Shown piece after piece: positions 25,610 through 34,223 of a stretch of 64,000 nucleotides of DNA. Below the pieces are notes generated by a model. It made no database searches, was not told the origin of the DNA, and was given only the letters and a program-made list of their open reading frames with translations. The translations under genes and the position numbers were made by a program. Position 1 is the stretch's first letter. Each line of letters opens with the position of its first letter. Origin of the DNA: an uncultured Parabacteroides sp. (GTDB lineage: Bacteria > Bacteroidota > Bacteroidia > Bacteroidales > Tannerellaceae); the NCBI GenBank assembly GCA_944325345.1, contig CALUZV010000015.1:21289-85288 (forward strand), read 5' to 3'.

Positions 25610-25798
25610 TTATTTAATTTCTTTATGTAAAGTCATCTTCTTCAGGATCGGATTGTATTTCATCAATTCCAAACGCTGAGTCGTATTCTTTCTATTCTTC
25701 GTAGTGATATAACGGGATGTTCCCGGCATACCGCTGTCCTTATGTTCGGTGCATTCCAAAATAACCTGAACTCTGTTACCTTTTGCTTTCTTTGCCAT
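25610..25798 (-). CDS. rpmG: 50S ribosomal protein bL33
   Basis: A 62-residue protein with [33 protein letters not shown] and LHKEIK, the bL33 pattern. Only one of the zinc-binding Cys residues remains (ECTEH), so this is the Cys-less type. It sits 21 bases after rpmB. Confidence 0.97.
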   Translation of the reverse strand: MAKKAKGNRVQVILECTEHKDSGMPGTSRYITTKNRKNTTQRLELMKYNPILKKMTLHKEIK

Positions 25799-25819
25799 CG
25801 TTTCAGTCCTCCAACATCA

Positions 25820-26059
25820 TTAAGCGTTTAAATAACCTTTTTCTGCTGCCTTTCTGATAGCGGCATCCAAACCTAATTTATTAATTGTACGCAAACCTGC
25901 TGCTGAAATCTTCAGGCTCACCCAACAATCTTGTTCTACCCAATAGAACTTTTTCGTAAAGAGATTGACATTGAACTTACGCTTCGTTCTTCTCTTAGAA
26001 TGCGAAACGTTGTTGCCAACCATTGCTTTCTTTCCGGTAATTTGACAAATCTTAGACAT
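25820..26059 (-). CDS. rpmB: 50S ribosomal protein bL28
   Basis: A 79-residue protein: [33 protein letters not shown], and a C-terminal [20 protein letters not shown]. These are the diagnostic bL28 segments. It is the first gene of the operon with rpmG and DUF4295. Confidence 0.97.
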   Translation of the reverse strand: MSKICQITGKKAMVGNNVSHSKRRTKRKFNVNLFTKKFYWVEQDCWVSLKISAAGLRTINKLGLDAAIRKAAEKGYLNA

Positions 26060-26180
26060 CTCTATCTTTCTTTTTATTACATGTAATGACTCAAAATACT
26101 GTTGTTTCGCGCCTTCTGAACTAGCATCACGAACAGAATCGGAAACGATAAGGGCTGTCTTCCCAACCGCTTACGGGGCG

Positions 26181-26212
26181 CAAAGATAGGTATTTTATTT
26201 ATTCTGCCAAAA
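26181..26212 (-). promoter_or_regulatory. Promoter of the rpmB operon
   Basis: TATCTTTG at 26181-26188 (minus strand) with TTTTGG about 19 bases upstream. Confidence 0.75.
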
Positions 26213-26228
26213 CAAACTGAAAACTTTT

Positions 26229-26259
26229 TTGCACATCCGCCGAGATTCCGTAAGTTTGC
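26229..26259 (+). promoter_or_regulatory. Promoter of the PHP phosphatase gene
   Basis: TAAGTTTG at 26252-26259 with TTTTTGC near 26226-26232, on the plus strand, 27 bases before the start. It is divergent from the rpmB promoter and no array is present. Confidence 0.7.
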
Positions 26260-26286
26260 ATCTGCAAAATTATAATTTTCTCCGTT

Positions 26287-27144
26287 ATGCAACTTAGCAA
26301 TTACCATAGTCATTGCAACTTCTGCGACGGCCGCAGCTATCCCGAAGATTTCGTGCGCTTTGCCGTCGCCCGTGGCTTCCGAGCCTACGGCTTCTCGTCG
26401 CACTCGCCGCTCCCGTTCGAGACGTTCTGGAACATGTCGCGCGACGATATGGACGAGTACCTCGCCGAAATCGCCCGCCTCAAGGCTAAATATGAGGGGC
26501 AAATCGAGCTGTACGTCGGCCTCGAGGTCGATTTCCTCGACCGCACCTACAACGCTTCTATCCCCTATTTCAGGAATTTACCCCTCGACTACCGCATCGG
26601 TTCCATCCACTTCCTCCCTCTCAGCCCCGTGCTCGAGGAGCGGAACATGGCCTGCATCGACGGGGCCTACTCCGAGTTCGCCCGCACCGTCGATGCCTTT
26701 TTCGAGGGCGACATCCGCCGCATGGTGCGCCGCTACTTCGAGGCCGAGATGGAAATGGTCGAGGCCGGCGGCATCGACATCGTGGGCCATATCGACAAGA
26801 TCTACATGAACGGCCAGCGCTACCCGGGCTTCTCGCTCGACGCCGAGTGGTATCGCCGCCCCCTCTTGGATTTGCTCGACTTCGTCCGGGAACGCGGCCT
26901 CATGGTCGAGGTCAATACCAAAAACCTCGTCAAGAAGGGCGAGACCTACCCGCACCGGCAGTTCCTCGGCGAACTCCGCTCGCGACGCATCCCGGTCATG
27001 GTCAATTCCGACTGCCACTACCCCGACCTCGTGAACGACGGCCGCGCCGAGGGTTTCCGCCTCCTCGAACAGGCCGGTTTCGACGCCACGATGGAGTTGG
27101 TCGGGGGAAAATGGACGGAAATCGGACTCCGACGCGAGAAATGA
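26287..27144 (+). CDS. PHP-domain histidinol-phosphatase-like protein
   Basis: A 285-residue metal-dependent phosphatase of the PHP superfamily, closest to the HisJ type that dephosphorylates histidinol phosphate. Metal ligands visible are His7 and His9 (NYHSHCNF), His39 in FSSHSPLPF, Glu in GLEVDF, and His in NSDCHYP near the end. No other his gene is nearby, so the substrate in this organism is inferred from the family only. The codon usage is visibly GC-rich compared with its ribosomal-protein neighbours. Array 5 begins eight bases after its stop. Confidence 0.88.
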   Translation: MQLSNYHSHCNFCDGRSYPEDFVRFAVARGFRAYGFSSHSPLPFETFWNMSRDDMDEYLAEIARLKAKYEGQIELYVGLEVDFLDRTYNASIPYFRNLPLDYRIGSIHFLPLSPVLEERNMACIDGAYSEFARTVDAFFEGDIRRMVRRYFEAEMEMVEAGGIDIVGHIDKIYMNGQRYPGFSLDAEWYRRPLLDLLDFVRERGLMVEVNTKNLVKKGETYPHRQFLGELRSRRIPVMVNSDCHYPDLVNDGRAEGFRLLEQAGFDATMELVGGKWTEIGLRREK

Positions 27145-27500
27145 TGCCGGCGACGGCCGGAAACCGTTTCCTTTCGCCCGACAAGTTGCCGGAGACACCC
27201 GTCCCCAGCTTCCTTTCGCTCGACGAGTAACTAGAGACACCCGTCTCTTGTTAAAAAACGTTTGACAAGTTTAAAGAGACGCCGTCCCTTGTTATAAAAC
27301 TTTCGATTTGTTAAAAGCGACGCCGTCTCTAGCTACTCGTCGAGCGAAAGGACGCCAGCGACGCCGTCTCTAGCTACTTTTCGAGCGAAAGGACGCTCGC
27401 GACGCCGTCTCTAGCTACTCGTCGAGCGAAAGGATGCCAGCGACGCCGTCCCTAGCGTCCTTTCGGCCGACGAGAAACCCGGACCGCCTGTTTCCGGCGT
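27145..27500. repeat. Intergenic phased repeat array 5 (41-42 bp unit, about eight copies)
   Basis: GAC-anchored units (GACGCCGTC, GACACCCGTC) start at 27152, 27194, 27236, 27278, 27319, 27360, 27401 and 27442, with a worn copy near 27482; spacings are 42, 42, 42, 41, 41, 41, 41. Units hold CTCGTCGAGCG and CTTTCG(C/G). The gap between the PHP phosphatase and the esterase is essentially all array, with no ordinary terminator. The esterase promoter must lie in or just after it. Confidence 0.92.
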
Positions 27501-27540
27501 CCTTTCACCTGACATGAATCTATTTTAATAAGGTAATATA

Positions 27541-28962
27541 ATGAATAAACACATCATCCTACTCTCCGGCCTGCTGTCTGCCTTCGCGACGCACGCCGAA
27601 ATCAAATTGCCCGACCTGATCAGCGACAATATGGTCGTACAACAAGAGGCCGACGCCTGTCTCTGGGGCGAGGCCAAAGCGGGCAGCACGGTCAGCATCC
27701 GTCCTTCGTGGACGACGCAAGTTTTTACCACAAAAGCCGGCAGCGACGGCCGCTGGACGACGACTGTCGCCACGCCTTCGGCCAGTTTCACGCCCTACAC
27801 GCTGACGATAGCCGACGACGATGGGGAACGGACGCTCCACAACGTGTTGGTGGGCGAGGTCTGGTTCTGCTCCGGACAGTCGAATATGGAAATGCCGCTG
27901 AACGGCTTCTGGAATTGTCCCATCGACGACGCGAACAACCTCATTGCCGACGCGCCCAACCATCCCGCCATCCGCATGGCGACGATTGAGCGCCGGGGCG
28001 CCACGACTCCGCAGGAATATGCCCGGGGACAGTGGAAACTGCCGACGCCCGATAACGCGCAGTGGTTTAGCGCGACGGCCTACCACTACGCCCTCGCGCT
28101 CCAGCGTACCCTGCAGGTTCCCGTGGGGATAATCAGTTGCGCCTGGGGCGGCTCGCGCGTGGAAGGCTGGCTCCCGAAGGAAATCCTCGAGACCTACCCC
28201 GACGAAGACCTGAGCAAGGCCGGGAGCAAGGAAGGGACCGAGTACCTCCAGCCGATGATTATGTACAACGGACTGCTCTACCCCTCGCACCGCTACACCA
28301 TCCGCGGATTCGCCTGGTATCAGGGCTGTAGCAACGTCGGGCACGCAGATACGTATGCCGAACGGCTGGCGACGATGGTCGAGCACTGGCGGAAGCTCTG
28401 GAACAACCCCGACCTGCCTTTCTATTTCGTGGAAATCGCGCCCTTTGCATACGACGGGGATGCCAACGGCGTGAACGGCGCTCTCCTCCGCGAGGCCCAG
28501 TTCGATGCCCAGGCGTTGATACCGAACAGCGCGATGATTTGCACCAACGACCTCGTGAAGCCCTACGAAGCACCGCAGATTCACCCCGCCAACAAGCGGC
28601 AGGTGGGCGAACGCCTCGCGTACCAGGCCCTCAACAAGACGTATGGTTATAAAGCTATCGTGGCCGACTCGCCGTCCTACGAAAGTATGGAGGTGAAGGG
28701 CGATACCATCGAAGTTTCCTTCCGGAATGCCCGCGAAGGCTTCAGTCCCTGGACGGACATCGTGGGATTCGAGGTGGCCGGCGCCGATGGGACGTTCTAT
28801 CCCGCCGAAGCCTGGCTCGATACAGGACGGATGCGCGTCTGCGTCCGCTCGGAGAAGGTCAGTTCGCCCGTGGCCGTGCGCTACGGCTTCCGGAATTTCC
28901 TGCCGGGCAACCTGAAAAACCATCGGGGGTTGCCGCTCATTCCTTTCCGCAGCGATAGATAA
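27541..28962 (+). CDS. Secreted SGNH sialate O-acetylesterase family protein
   Basis: A 473-residue exported esterase with signal peptide MNKHIILLSGLLSAFATHA. The SGNH core is VWFCSGQSNMEMPLNG, with the probable nucleophile Ser114 in GQSNM. GFAWYQGCSNV follows, and the catalytic His lies in QIHPANKRQVGERLA. The family removes O-acetyl groups from sialic acids or other glycans, giving sialidases and glycosidases access. Usual members have WYQGESN, and here Glu is replaced by Cys. No sialidase or nan genes lie in the window. Confidence 0.88.
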   Translation: MNKHIILLSGLLSAFATHAEIKLPDLISDNMVVQQEADACLWGEAKAGSTVSIRPSWTTQVFTTKAGSDGRWTTTVATPSASFTPYTLTIADDDGERTLHNVLVGEVWFCSGQSNMEMPLNGFWNCPIDDANNLIADAPNHPAIRMATIERRGATTPQEYARGQWKLPTPDNAQWFSATAYHYALALQRTLQVPVGIISCAWGGSRVEGWLPKEILETYPDEDLSKAGSKEGTEYLQPMIMYNGLLYPSHRYTIRGFAWYQGCSNVGHADTYAERLATMVEHWRKLWNNPDLPFYFVEIAPFAYDGDANGVNGALLREAQFDAQALIPNSAMICTNDLVKPYEAPQIHPANKRQVGERLAYQALNKTYGYKAIVADSPSYESMEVKGDTIEVSFRNAREGFSPWTDIVGFEVAGADGTFYPAEAWLDTGRMRVCVRSEKVSSPVAVRYGFRNFLPGNLKNHRGLPLIPFRSDR

Positions 28963-28969
28963 AAAATAA

Positions 28970-29071
28970 GGCACGGATTACGCGGATTTCACGGTTTCCT
29001 ATACTATATATTTGGACTATATATTATATAATGTATAGGGAAAACCGTGAAATCCGTGAAATCCGTGCCTT
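28970..29071. repeat. Long imperfect inverted repeat between convergent genes
   Basis: The arms are GCACGGATTACGCGGATTTC at 28971 and GAAATCCGTGAAATCCGTGC ending at 29069, with inner arms ACGGTTTCCTATAC and GTATAGGGAAAACCGT around an AT-rich centre. It probably terminates both the esterase and the tyrA operon. Similar ATTTCACGGAT hairpins are frequent in Bacteroidales genomes. Confidence 0.85.
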
Positions 29072-29084
29072 TCTTCTGTTTGCT

Positions 29085-29858
29085 TTACTCGATATTCTTC
29101 CGGATTTTCGTCAGATAGGCGCGGATGCCCTCCGTGTCGTGCCGGCGGATGACGTCGAGCAGCGTGGCGAGTTCGTCCTGGATGCGCTCAATCTGTTTCG
29201 GCGTGCGCGGGTTGAAGAGGATTTCCGTCAGGAGGTAATCGTCTTCCGAGAGCAGGCCCCGGGCGATTTTCATGTGCCGCTTGAAGGTCGTCCCCGGCGC
29301 GTCCTGATGCTTCATCGTGGCGGCGAAGACCATCGTCGAGGCGAAGGGGATGCCGAGGGAATAGGCCACCACCTTGTCGTGTTCCTCGAACGTGTATTCG
29401 CAGATGTGCAAGCCCAGCTTCCCGTACAAATCCTTGAAAAAGATTTTGCCCAGGTAGTCGCCTTCCGAGATGATGATGGTGTTTTCCTTGTCCAGCTGGC
29501 CGAGGTTGGCAAACGTCGGACCGAACATCGGGTGCGTCGAGACGTAGCGGAAACCGCTGGCGTCGTAATACTCCTTCAGGTTGGTCTTGACCGAGGCGAT
29601 GTCGGAAATGATGCAAGTCTCAGGCAGATACGGGATGACGGCGTTGAAGGCGTCGAGCGTATGGCTCAGCGTTACGCAGTTGATAACCAGTTCCGGGGCA
29701 AAAGCCTTGACCTCTTCCACGTCCTGCATCCGGACGGCGTTGTAGATGAAACGCATCCGCTTCGGATCTTGTTCGAGCACCGCGACCTCGTGGTCGAAAC
29801 TCAAGAGGTCGGTGAAAAACGAGCCCATCTTTCCGGCTCCGAGAATCAATATTTTCAT
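29085..29858 (-). CDS. tyrA: Prephenate dehydrogenase
   Basis: A 257-residue NAD(P)-dependent enzyme making 4-hydroxyphenylpyruvate, the tyrosine precursor. The start at 29858 gives MKILILGAGKMGSFFTDLLS, with the Rossmann GxGxxG. Conserved THPMFGPTFANLGQL holds the catalytic His region. It is the last gene of the aromatic operon, two bases after the DAHP synthase/chorismate mutase stop. No ACT domain is present, so feedback by tyrosine must come from elsewhere. Confidence 0.92.
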   Translation of the reverse strand: MKILILGAGKMGSFFTDLLSFDHEVAVLEQDPKRMRFIYNAVRMQDVEEVKAFAPELVINCVTLSHTLDAFNAVIPYLPETCIISDIASVKTNLKEYYDASGFRYVSTHPMFGPTFANLGQLDKENTIIISEGDYLGKIFFKDLYGKLGLHICEYTFEEHDKVVAYSLGIPFASTMVFAATMKHQDAPGTTFKRHMKIARGLLSEDDYLLTEILFNPRTPKQIERIQDELATLLDVIRRHDTEGIRAYLTKIRKNIE

Positions 29859-29860
29859 TT

Positions 29861-30943
29861 TTATTCTTCTTTCTCGCAATCATTCATAATAATCATCTGC
29901 TGGCGCACAGACTCTTCGTGGATTTCGCGGAGGATGCTTTTGACAAACTCCGGACTCAAATCCATCTGCTTGCCCATGCTCGAGCGGTTCTCCAGAATCT
30001 CGTTGTAGCGCGGAGACTGGAGGATAGGCATGCTGTGCTCCTTCTTGTACGTACCAATCTCGCGGGAGATGCGCATACGTTTAGCCAAGAGCTCGAGCAG
30101 CTGCTCGTCGATGCCGTCGATCTGCCGGCGCAAGGCCGTAAGGTTCTCCGTCGTCTGGTTCGATTCGCGGATAACCAGCACGTTGAGGACGTAATCCAGC
30201 ACGTCGGGCGTGATTTGCTGTTTGGCATCGCTCAGGGCGTTGTCCGGATTGCAGTGCGATTCAATCATCAAGCCGTCGAAGCTCAAGTCCATCGCCTGCT
30301 GGCTGAGCGGAGCCACCAACTCGCGCGTTCCTCCCATGTGGCTGGGGTCGCAGAAGATAGGCAAGCTCGGCATCCGGCGACGCAACTCGATGGGGATGTG
30401 CCAGAGCGGCAAGTTACGGTAAATCTTCTTGTCATACGAGCTGAAACCGCGATGGATAGCAGCCAAGCGGCGCAGTCCGGCTCCGTAGAGACGTTCGAAG
30501 GCGCCAATCCACAACTCGAGGTCGGGGTTCACCGGATTCTTCACCAAGACGGGGATATCGACACCCTTCAGCGCATCGGCGATTTCCTGCACGGCAAAGG
30601 GATTCACCGTCGTACGTGCACCAATCCAGAGCATATCCACGCCCGCCTTCAGCGCCTCGAAGACATGGTCTTTCGTCGCTACCTCGGTCATCACATACAT
30701 GCCGGTCTCTTCCTTGACCTTCTTCAGCCATGCGAGACCCGGAACGCCGATTCCCTCGAAGCCGCCCGGCTTGGTACGCGGTTTCCAAATTCCCGCACGG
30801 AAAATCTTGATTCCCTTCGAGGCAAGCCCACGGGCGGTTTCCAAAACTTGTTCTTCTGACTCTGCGCTGCACGGGCCGGCAATCACGATAGGACGCTGCG
30901 CATCGACGCCCGGCAACAGGATGGATTCTAATTTCATTTCCAT
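29861..30943 (-). CDS. Bifunctional DAHP synthase / chorismate mutase
   Basis: A 360-residue fusion. Residues 1-265 form a class I-beta 3-deoxy-7-phosphoheptulonate synthase: IVIAGPCSAESEEQVLETA, GIKIFRAGIWKPRTKPGGFEG in part, and IFCDPSHMGG. Residues 272-355 are an AroQ chorismate mutase: LTALRRQIDGIDEQLLELLAKRM, in which the quoted region spans about 272-294. The enzyme both starts the shikimate pathway and commits chorismate to prephenate. This fusion order is usual in Bacteroidota. The start could be Met1 or Met3. Third gene of the attenuated operon. Confidence 0.93.
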   Translation of the reverse strand: MEMKLESILLPGVDAQRPIVIAGPCSAESEEQVLETARGLASKGIKIFRAGIWKPRTKPGGFEGIGVPGLAWLKKVKEETGMYVMTEVATKDHVFEALKAGVDMLWIGARTTVNPFAVQEIADALKGVDIPVLVKNPVNPDLELWIGAFERLYGAGLRRLAAIHRGFSSYDKKIYRNLPLWHIPIELRRRMPSLPIFCDPSHMGGTRELVAPLSQQAMDLSFDGLMIESHCNPDNALSDAKQQITPDVLDYVLNVLVIRESNQTTENLTALRRQIDGIDEQLLELLAKRMRISREIGTYKKEHSMPILQSPRYNEILENRSSMGKQMDLSPEFVKSILREIHEESVRQQMIIMNDCEKEE

Positions 30944-30969
30944 GATAATATATGTTTAAATCATTGTTT

Positions 30970-32166
30970 TTATTCTTGTTTGAGTAATGCCTTTATCCGG
31001 CGGAGTGCCTCCTCCAGCATTTCATTTTTGCAACAGAGCGAGATGCGGATGTACCGTTCGCCCTTGCTGCCAAAGATGAAGCCCGGTGTCAGGAAGACGT
31101 TCGCGCCGTAGAGGATGCGGTCAGCCAGGGCCTCGCTCCCCGCTTCGCTCTCCGGGATTTTACCCCAAAGGAACATCCCGACCTGCTGCTCGTCGTAGGT
31201 GCAACCCAAGGTGTGCATGATTTCTCCGGCGAGGGCGCGGCGGCTGCGATAGACAGCGTTCATCCCGTCGTACCATTCCTTCGGAGCCGAGAGCGCTTCG
31301 ACGGCAGCGTATTGCATCGGCTTGAACTGGCCGGAGTCGATGTTGCTCTTGACCTTCAGCACCCACTGGACGAACTGCGCATTCGAGGCGAGCATGGCCA
31401 TGCGCCAGCCCGGCATGTTGTGCGCCTTACTCATGGAGTTCATTTCGATGCAAATCTCCTTTGCGCCCGGGATGCTGAGGATGCTGAGAGGGTGTTCGTT
31501 GAGGATGAAGCTGTAGGGGTTGTCGTTACATATAATAATATTATGGCGACGACCGAAGTCCACTAATTTCTGGTAAAGTTCGACGCTCGCGTTCGCCCCC
31601 GTCGGCATGTTGGGATAATTTGTCCACATGAGCTTGACGCCGGAGAGGTCCATGCTTTCCAACGCCTCGAAATCAGGCTGCCAGCCGAGTTCTTCCTTCA
31701 GCTCGTAGGGAATCAGGCGCGCGCCGACTAACTTGGAGACAGACGTGTACGTCGGATAGCCCGGATTGGGGAGCAGGACGCCATCGCCCGGATTCAAGAA
31801 GGCGAGCGAGATATGTAGGATGCCCTCCTTCGAACCGATAAGCGGCTGTATTTCCGTCTTCGGATCCAGTTCCACGCCGTACCATTTCTTGTACCACGAG
31901 GCAAAACCCTGTCGCAACTCAGGGATGCCCACGTAGGGCTGGTAGCCATGTTCATCGGCACGACGGGCGTGCTGGCAAAGCGTTTCCACGGTCCGCTCCG
32001 AGGGCGGGAGGTCGGGGCTGCCGATACCTAAGTTGATGACGTTCTTGCCGGCGGCATTCATCTCGGCTACTTCTTTCAGCTTCTTGGAGAAGTAGTATTC
32101 TTGTACGCTATTGACGCGTGCAGCGGGTTCGACCTTACACGCTTTGTTTTCCTTCTGCATATTCAC
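30970..32166 (-). CDS. PLP-dependent class I/II aminotransferase
   Basis: A 398-residue aminotransferase. The PLP lysine is in EMNSMSKAHNMPGWRMAM. Other family motifs are VINLGIGSPDLPPSE, NPGYPTYTS, WTNYPNMPTGA and the C-terminal Arg in YIRISLC. Within this operon the likely role is transamination of prephenate or phenylpyruvate and hydroxyphenylpyruvate to finish Phe and Tyr. It overlaps the pheA end by 32 bases. Met1 and Met3 are both possible starts. Confidence 0.88.
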   Translation of the reverse strand: MNMQKENKACKVEPAARVNSVQEYYFSKKLKEVAEMNAAGKNVINLGIGSPDLPPSERTVETLCQHARRADEHGYQPYVGIPELRQGFASWYKKWYGVELDPKTEIQPLIGSKEGILHISLAFLNPGDGVLLPNPGYPTYTSVSKLVGARLIPYELKEELGWQPDFEALESMDLSGVKLMWTNYPNMPTGANASVELYQKLVDFGRRHNIIICNDNPYSFILNEHPLSILSIPGAKEICIEMNSMSKAHNMPGWRMAMLASNAQFVQWVLKVKSNIDSGQFKPMQYAAVEALSAPKEWYDGMNAVYRSRRALAGEIMHTLGCTYDEQQVGMFLWGKIPESEAGSEALADRILYGANVFLTPGFIFGSKGERYIRISLCCKNEMLEEALRRIKALLKQE

Positions 32167-32980
32167 CTAATATTTTTAAATCTTTTGTCAGCGGATGTAT
32201 AGCATCAAGCGCCTGGCGGTAGCGGGTATAGTCGGTAAACGTCAGGTTGATGTAGAAAAGATATTCCCATTCGCGTCCGATAATCGGAAGGGATTGAATC
32301 TTGGAAAGGTTCATCTCGTAGAACGAGAGGACGGAGAGGACTTTCGAGAGGCTCCCCGGCGAGTGCGGCACGGCGAAGACGAGCGACGACTTGTTCTTGA
32401 CCGAATCCTTCTGCACCTCGTCGGCCGTCCACCGGTCGGCGATGGCGAGGAAGCGGGTGAAGTTCCGTTTGTTTGTCTCGATGCCCTCGGCCAGAACCTC
32501 CATGCCGTAGATTTGGGCAGCGTACTTGCCGCAGATGGCGGCGTGTCCTTGCAGTTGGTTCTCGGCAATCCACTGGGCGCTGCCTGCCGTGTCTTCCTTC
32601 TCGACCACTTTGGCGTAGGGGATGGTGTCGAGGAACTCGGCGCACTGCATCAGGGCAATCGGATGGGAATTAACCTCTTTGACATCTGCCAGCTTCGTCC
32701 CCGGCAAGGCTACGAGCGAATGCGAGATGCGCAGCTTGTATTCCCCGATGATTTGGAAGCCGCTCTCGCGAATCAGCTCGTGGTTTTGCAGGAGGCTCCC
32801 GGCGATGGTGTTCTCGATTGCCATCAGTCCGAGAATCGAGGGGTCGCGCTTGATGGTGGTGATTACGTCGCGAAACGTATTGCACGGGAGCGTCTCTACC
32901 TCGTCGCCTTCGAAATACTTATGCGCCGCGATGTCGTGATACGAACCGGCTATTCCTTGAATGGCTACTTTCCTTTTCAT
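32135..32980 (-). CDS. pheA: Prephenate dehydratase
   Basis: A 281-residue enzyme turning prephenate into phenylpyruvate. The dehydratase part has VAIQGIAGSYHDIAA, GLMAIENTIAGSLLQNHELI and the catalytic TR pair in NKRNFTRFLAI. A C-terminal ACT domain (SSLVFAVPHSPGSLSKVLSV, and SLPIIGREWEYLFYINL with the regulatory ESRP-like loop) gives phenylalanine feedback. First structural gene of the operon, 24 bases after an attenuator hairpin. Confidence 0.95.
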   Translation of the reverse strand: MKRKVAIQGIAGSYHDIAAHKYFEGDEVETLPCNTFRDVITTIKRDPSILGLMAIENTIAGSLLQNHELIRESGFQIIGEYKLRISHSLVALPGTKLADVKEVNSHPIALMQCAEFLDTIPYAKVVEKEDTAGSAQWIAENQLQGHAAICGKYAAQIYGMEVLAEGIETNKRNFTRFLAIADRWTADEVQKDSVKNKSSLVFAVPHSPGSLSKVLSVLSFYEMNLSKIQSLPIIGREWEYLFYINLTFTDYTRYRQALDAIHPLTKDLKILGEYAEGKQSV

Positions 32981-33004
32981 TTCGTGTTAGTTGTTTTTAC
33001 ATAT

Positions 33005-33037
33005 AAAAAAAGTCCCACCGTCGTACGGCAGGACTTC
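33005..33037 (-). terminator. Transcription attenuator of the pheA operon
   Basis: On the minus strand AAGTCCTGCCGT pairs with ACGGTGGGACTT around a short CGT-ACG turn, followed directly by TTTTTTT. It lies between the leader peptide and pheA, so it would stop transcription before the operon. Its 5' arm TCCTGCC can alternatively pair with GGCAGGA (minus strand, about 33094-33100) near the end of the leader peptide gene, giving an antiterminator. Confidence 0.88.
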
Positions 33038-33079
33038 ATATTTTAATTATTGATACATTGCTTCTGAATCATCAACGCT

Positions 33080-33157
33080 TTACATACAAACTCCTGCCTT
33101 CACCTTGCTAAAAAAGTAAAAGTAATAAAAGTAATATGTAAAGCTAAATCGAGTCAT
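33080..33157 (-). CDS. Phe/Tyr-rich leader peptide of the aromatic operon
   Basis: A 25-codon frame from ATG at 33157 to TAA at 33080. It begins MTRFSFTYYFYYFYFF and ends SKVKAGVCM. Residues 4-16 hold six Phe and five Tyr. The position, between a sigma-ABfr promoter and a terminator ahead of pheA, is that of a classical attenuation leader peptide. Ribosomes stalling on Phe/Tyr codons would leave codons 20-22 (GCA GGA region) free to pair with the terminator's 5' arm. No database family is claimed. Confidence 0.88.
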   Translation of the reverse strand: MTRFSFTYYFYYFYFFSKVKAGVCM

Positions 33158-33184
33158 CTTGTCTTTTTGTTTTTATTGACGCGG

Positions 33185-33215
33185 CAAAAGTAACTATTTT
33201 CTTTAATACGCCAAA
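33185..33215 (-). promoter_or_regulatory. Promoter of the attenuated pheA operon
   Basis: TACTTTTG at 33185-33192 with TTTG at 33212-33215, a 19-base spacer, on the minus strand. The transcript would start about 20 bases before the leader peptide ATG. Confidence 0.85.
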
Positions 33216-33233
33216 TATTTTCTTCAATTTTTT

Positions 33234-34160
33234 TCAAACAGATTTCTGTCCCGCCCGCAACGCCAGCATTTCCGGCGGGACGGAGCCTCGGATTTGTTCA
33301 ATCAAAACGGCTGCCACATGATAGCGGACGAAATCCTTCCGGCGCACGAAGACAATCTCCCGCGTCGGGCGCGGTATAGCAAAGGGGCGCACCAGCTCGC
33401 GCTGCTTCGGGCCGAGTTGCGCGACGGCCAGTTCGGGAATGAAGGTCATCCCGTTGCCGCTCTCCACCATGCGCATGAACGTCTCGAGGCTCCCCAAGCG
33501 GTAGGCCGCCTGGTGTATCTTTACCTTCTCGCGCTGGCAGAATCGCACCAGCTGGTCGCGAAAGCAATGCCCCTCGTCGAGCAACCAGAGGCGTTCGTCG
33601 TTGATGTCGGCCGTGCGCAGGAGCGTATTTTGGAAGACGGGTTCGCTCGGCGAGACGTAGCCGAAGAACTCTTCATAATATAAGGTATCGCCCACAAGGG
33701 ACGCCTCCTCCGGCTGGTTGGCGATGATGGCGGCGTCGATTTCGCCTTTCTGCAGGGCCTGCAGCGTCGGCGCTGTCTGCATCTCCAGGATTCGCAGGTC
33801 CATCTCGGGGTATTTCTCCTGGAGCGGTTGCAGGAAGCGGGGTAAAAGGTACGGGGCGATGGTCGGGAGGACAGCCATGCGGAAGATACCGCTCAGGCGG
33901 TTCTCCTCCTCGCGCACGATTCCTTTGATCTGCCCGATTTCGTAGAGGACTTTCCGTGCCTGCTCGACGACTTTCCGTCCGGCCTCGGTCGGCATCACCG
34001 GCTGCGTGGAGCGGTCGAAAAGCTTCACTTCGAGTTCTTCCTCAAGTTTTTGGATCATCATGCTGAGCGTAGGCTGCGTTACCCGGCAGTGCTCGGCGGC
34101 GCGGGCGAAATGGCGGTAGCGGTCCACGGCCAAGATGTATTCTAATTGCTGTATATTCAT
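33234..34160 (-). CDS. oxyR: Peroxide-sensing LysR-type regulator OxyR
   Basis: A 308-residue LysR regulator. The N-terminal winged helix spans residues 1-60 (MNIQQLEYILAVDRYRHFAR, RVTQPTLSMMIQKLEEEL). In the ligand domain EGHCFRDQLVRFC puts cysteines at 199 and 208. These are the same positions as the peroxide-reactive pair of E. coli OxyR, so it should form the disulfide that activates catalase and alkyl-hydroperoxide reductase genes. None of those targets is in the window. It stands alone, upstream of array 6. Confidence 0.93.
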   Translation of the reverse strand: MNIQQLEYILAVDRYRHFARAAEHCRVTQPTLSMMIQKLEEELEVKLFDRSTQPVMPTEAGRKVVEQARKVLYEIGQIKGIVREEENRLSGIFRMAVLPTIAPYLLPRFLQPLQEKYPEMDLRILEMQTAPTLQALQKGEIDAAIIANQPEEASLVGDTLYYEEFFGYVSPSEPVFQNTLLRTADINDERLWLLDEGHCFRDQLVRFCQREKVKIHQAAYRLGSLETFMRMVESGNGMTFIPELAVAQLGPKQRELVRPFAIPRPTREIVFVRRKDFVRYHVAAVLIEQIRGSVPPEMLALRAGQKSV

Positions 34161-34223
34161 TGGATATATTTTTAATGTACGCGCAAAGATATACTGTTTT
34201 TTCCAGAAGATTGCTACGAAAGT

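Noticed and set aside
27559..28974. A 471-codon minus-strand frame opposite the sialate esterase
   Set aside because: The plus-strand frame has a signal peptide and the SGNH motifs; the antisense frame has neither.
28970..29071. Long inverted repeat as a transposon end or invertible promoter
   Set aside because: There is no transposase, no direct target duplication and no promoter within. It lies between convergent genes and fits a two-way terminator.
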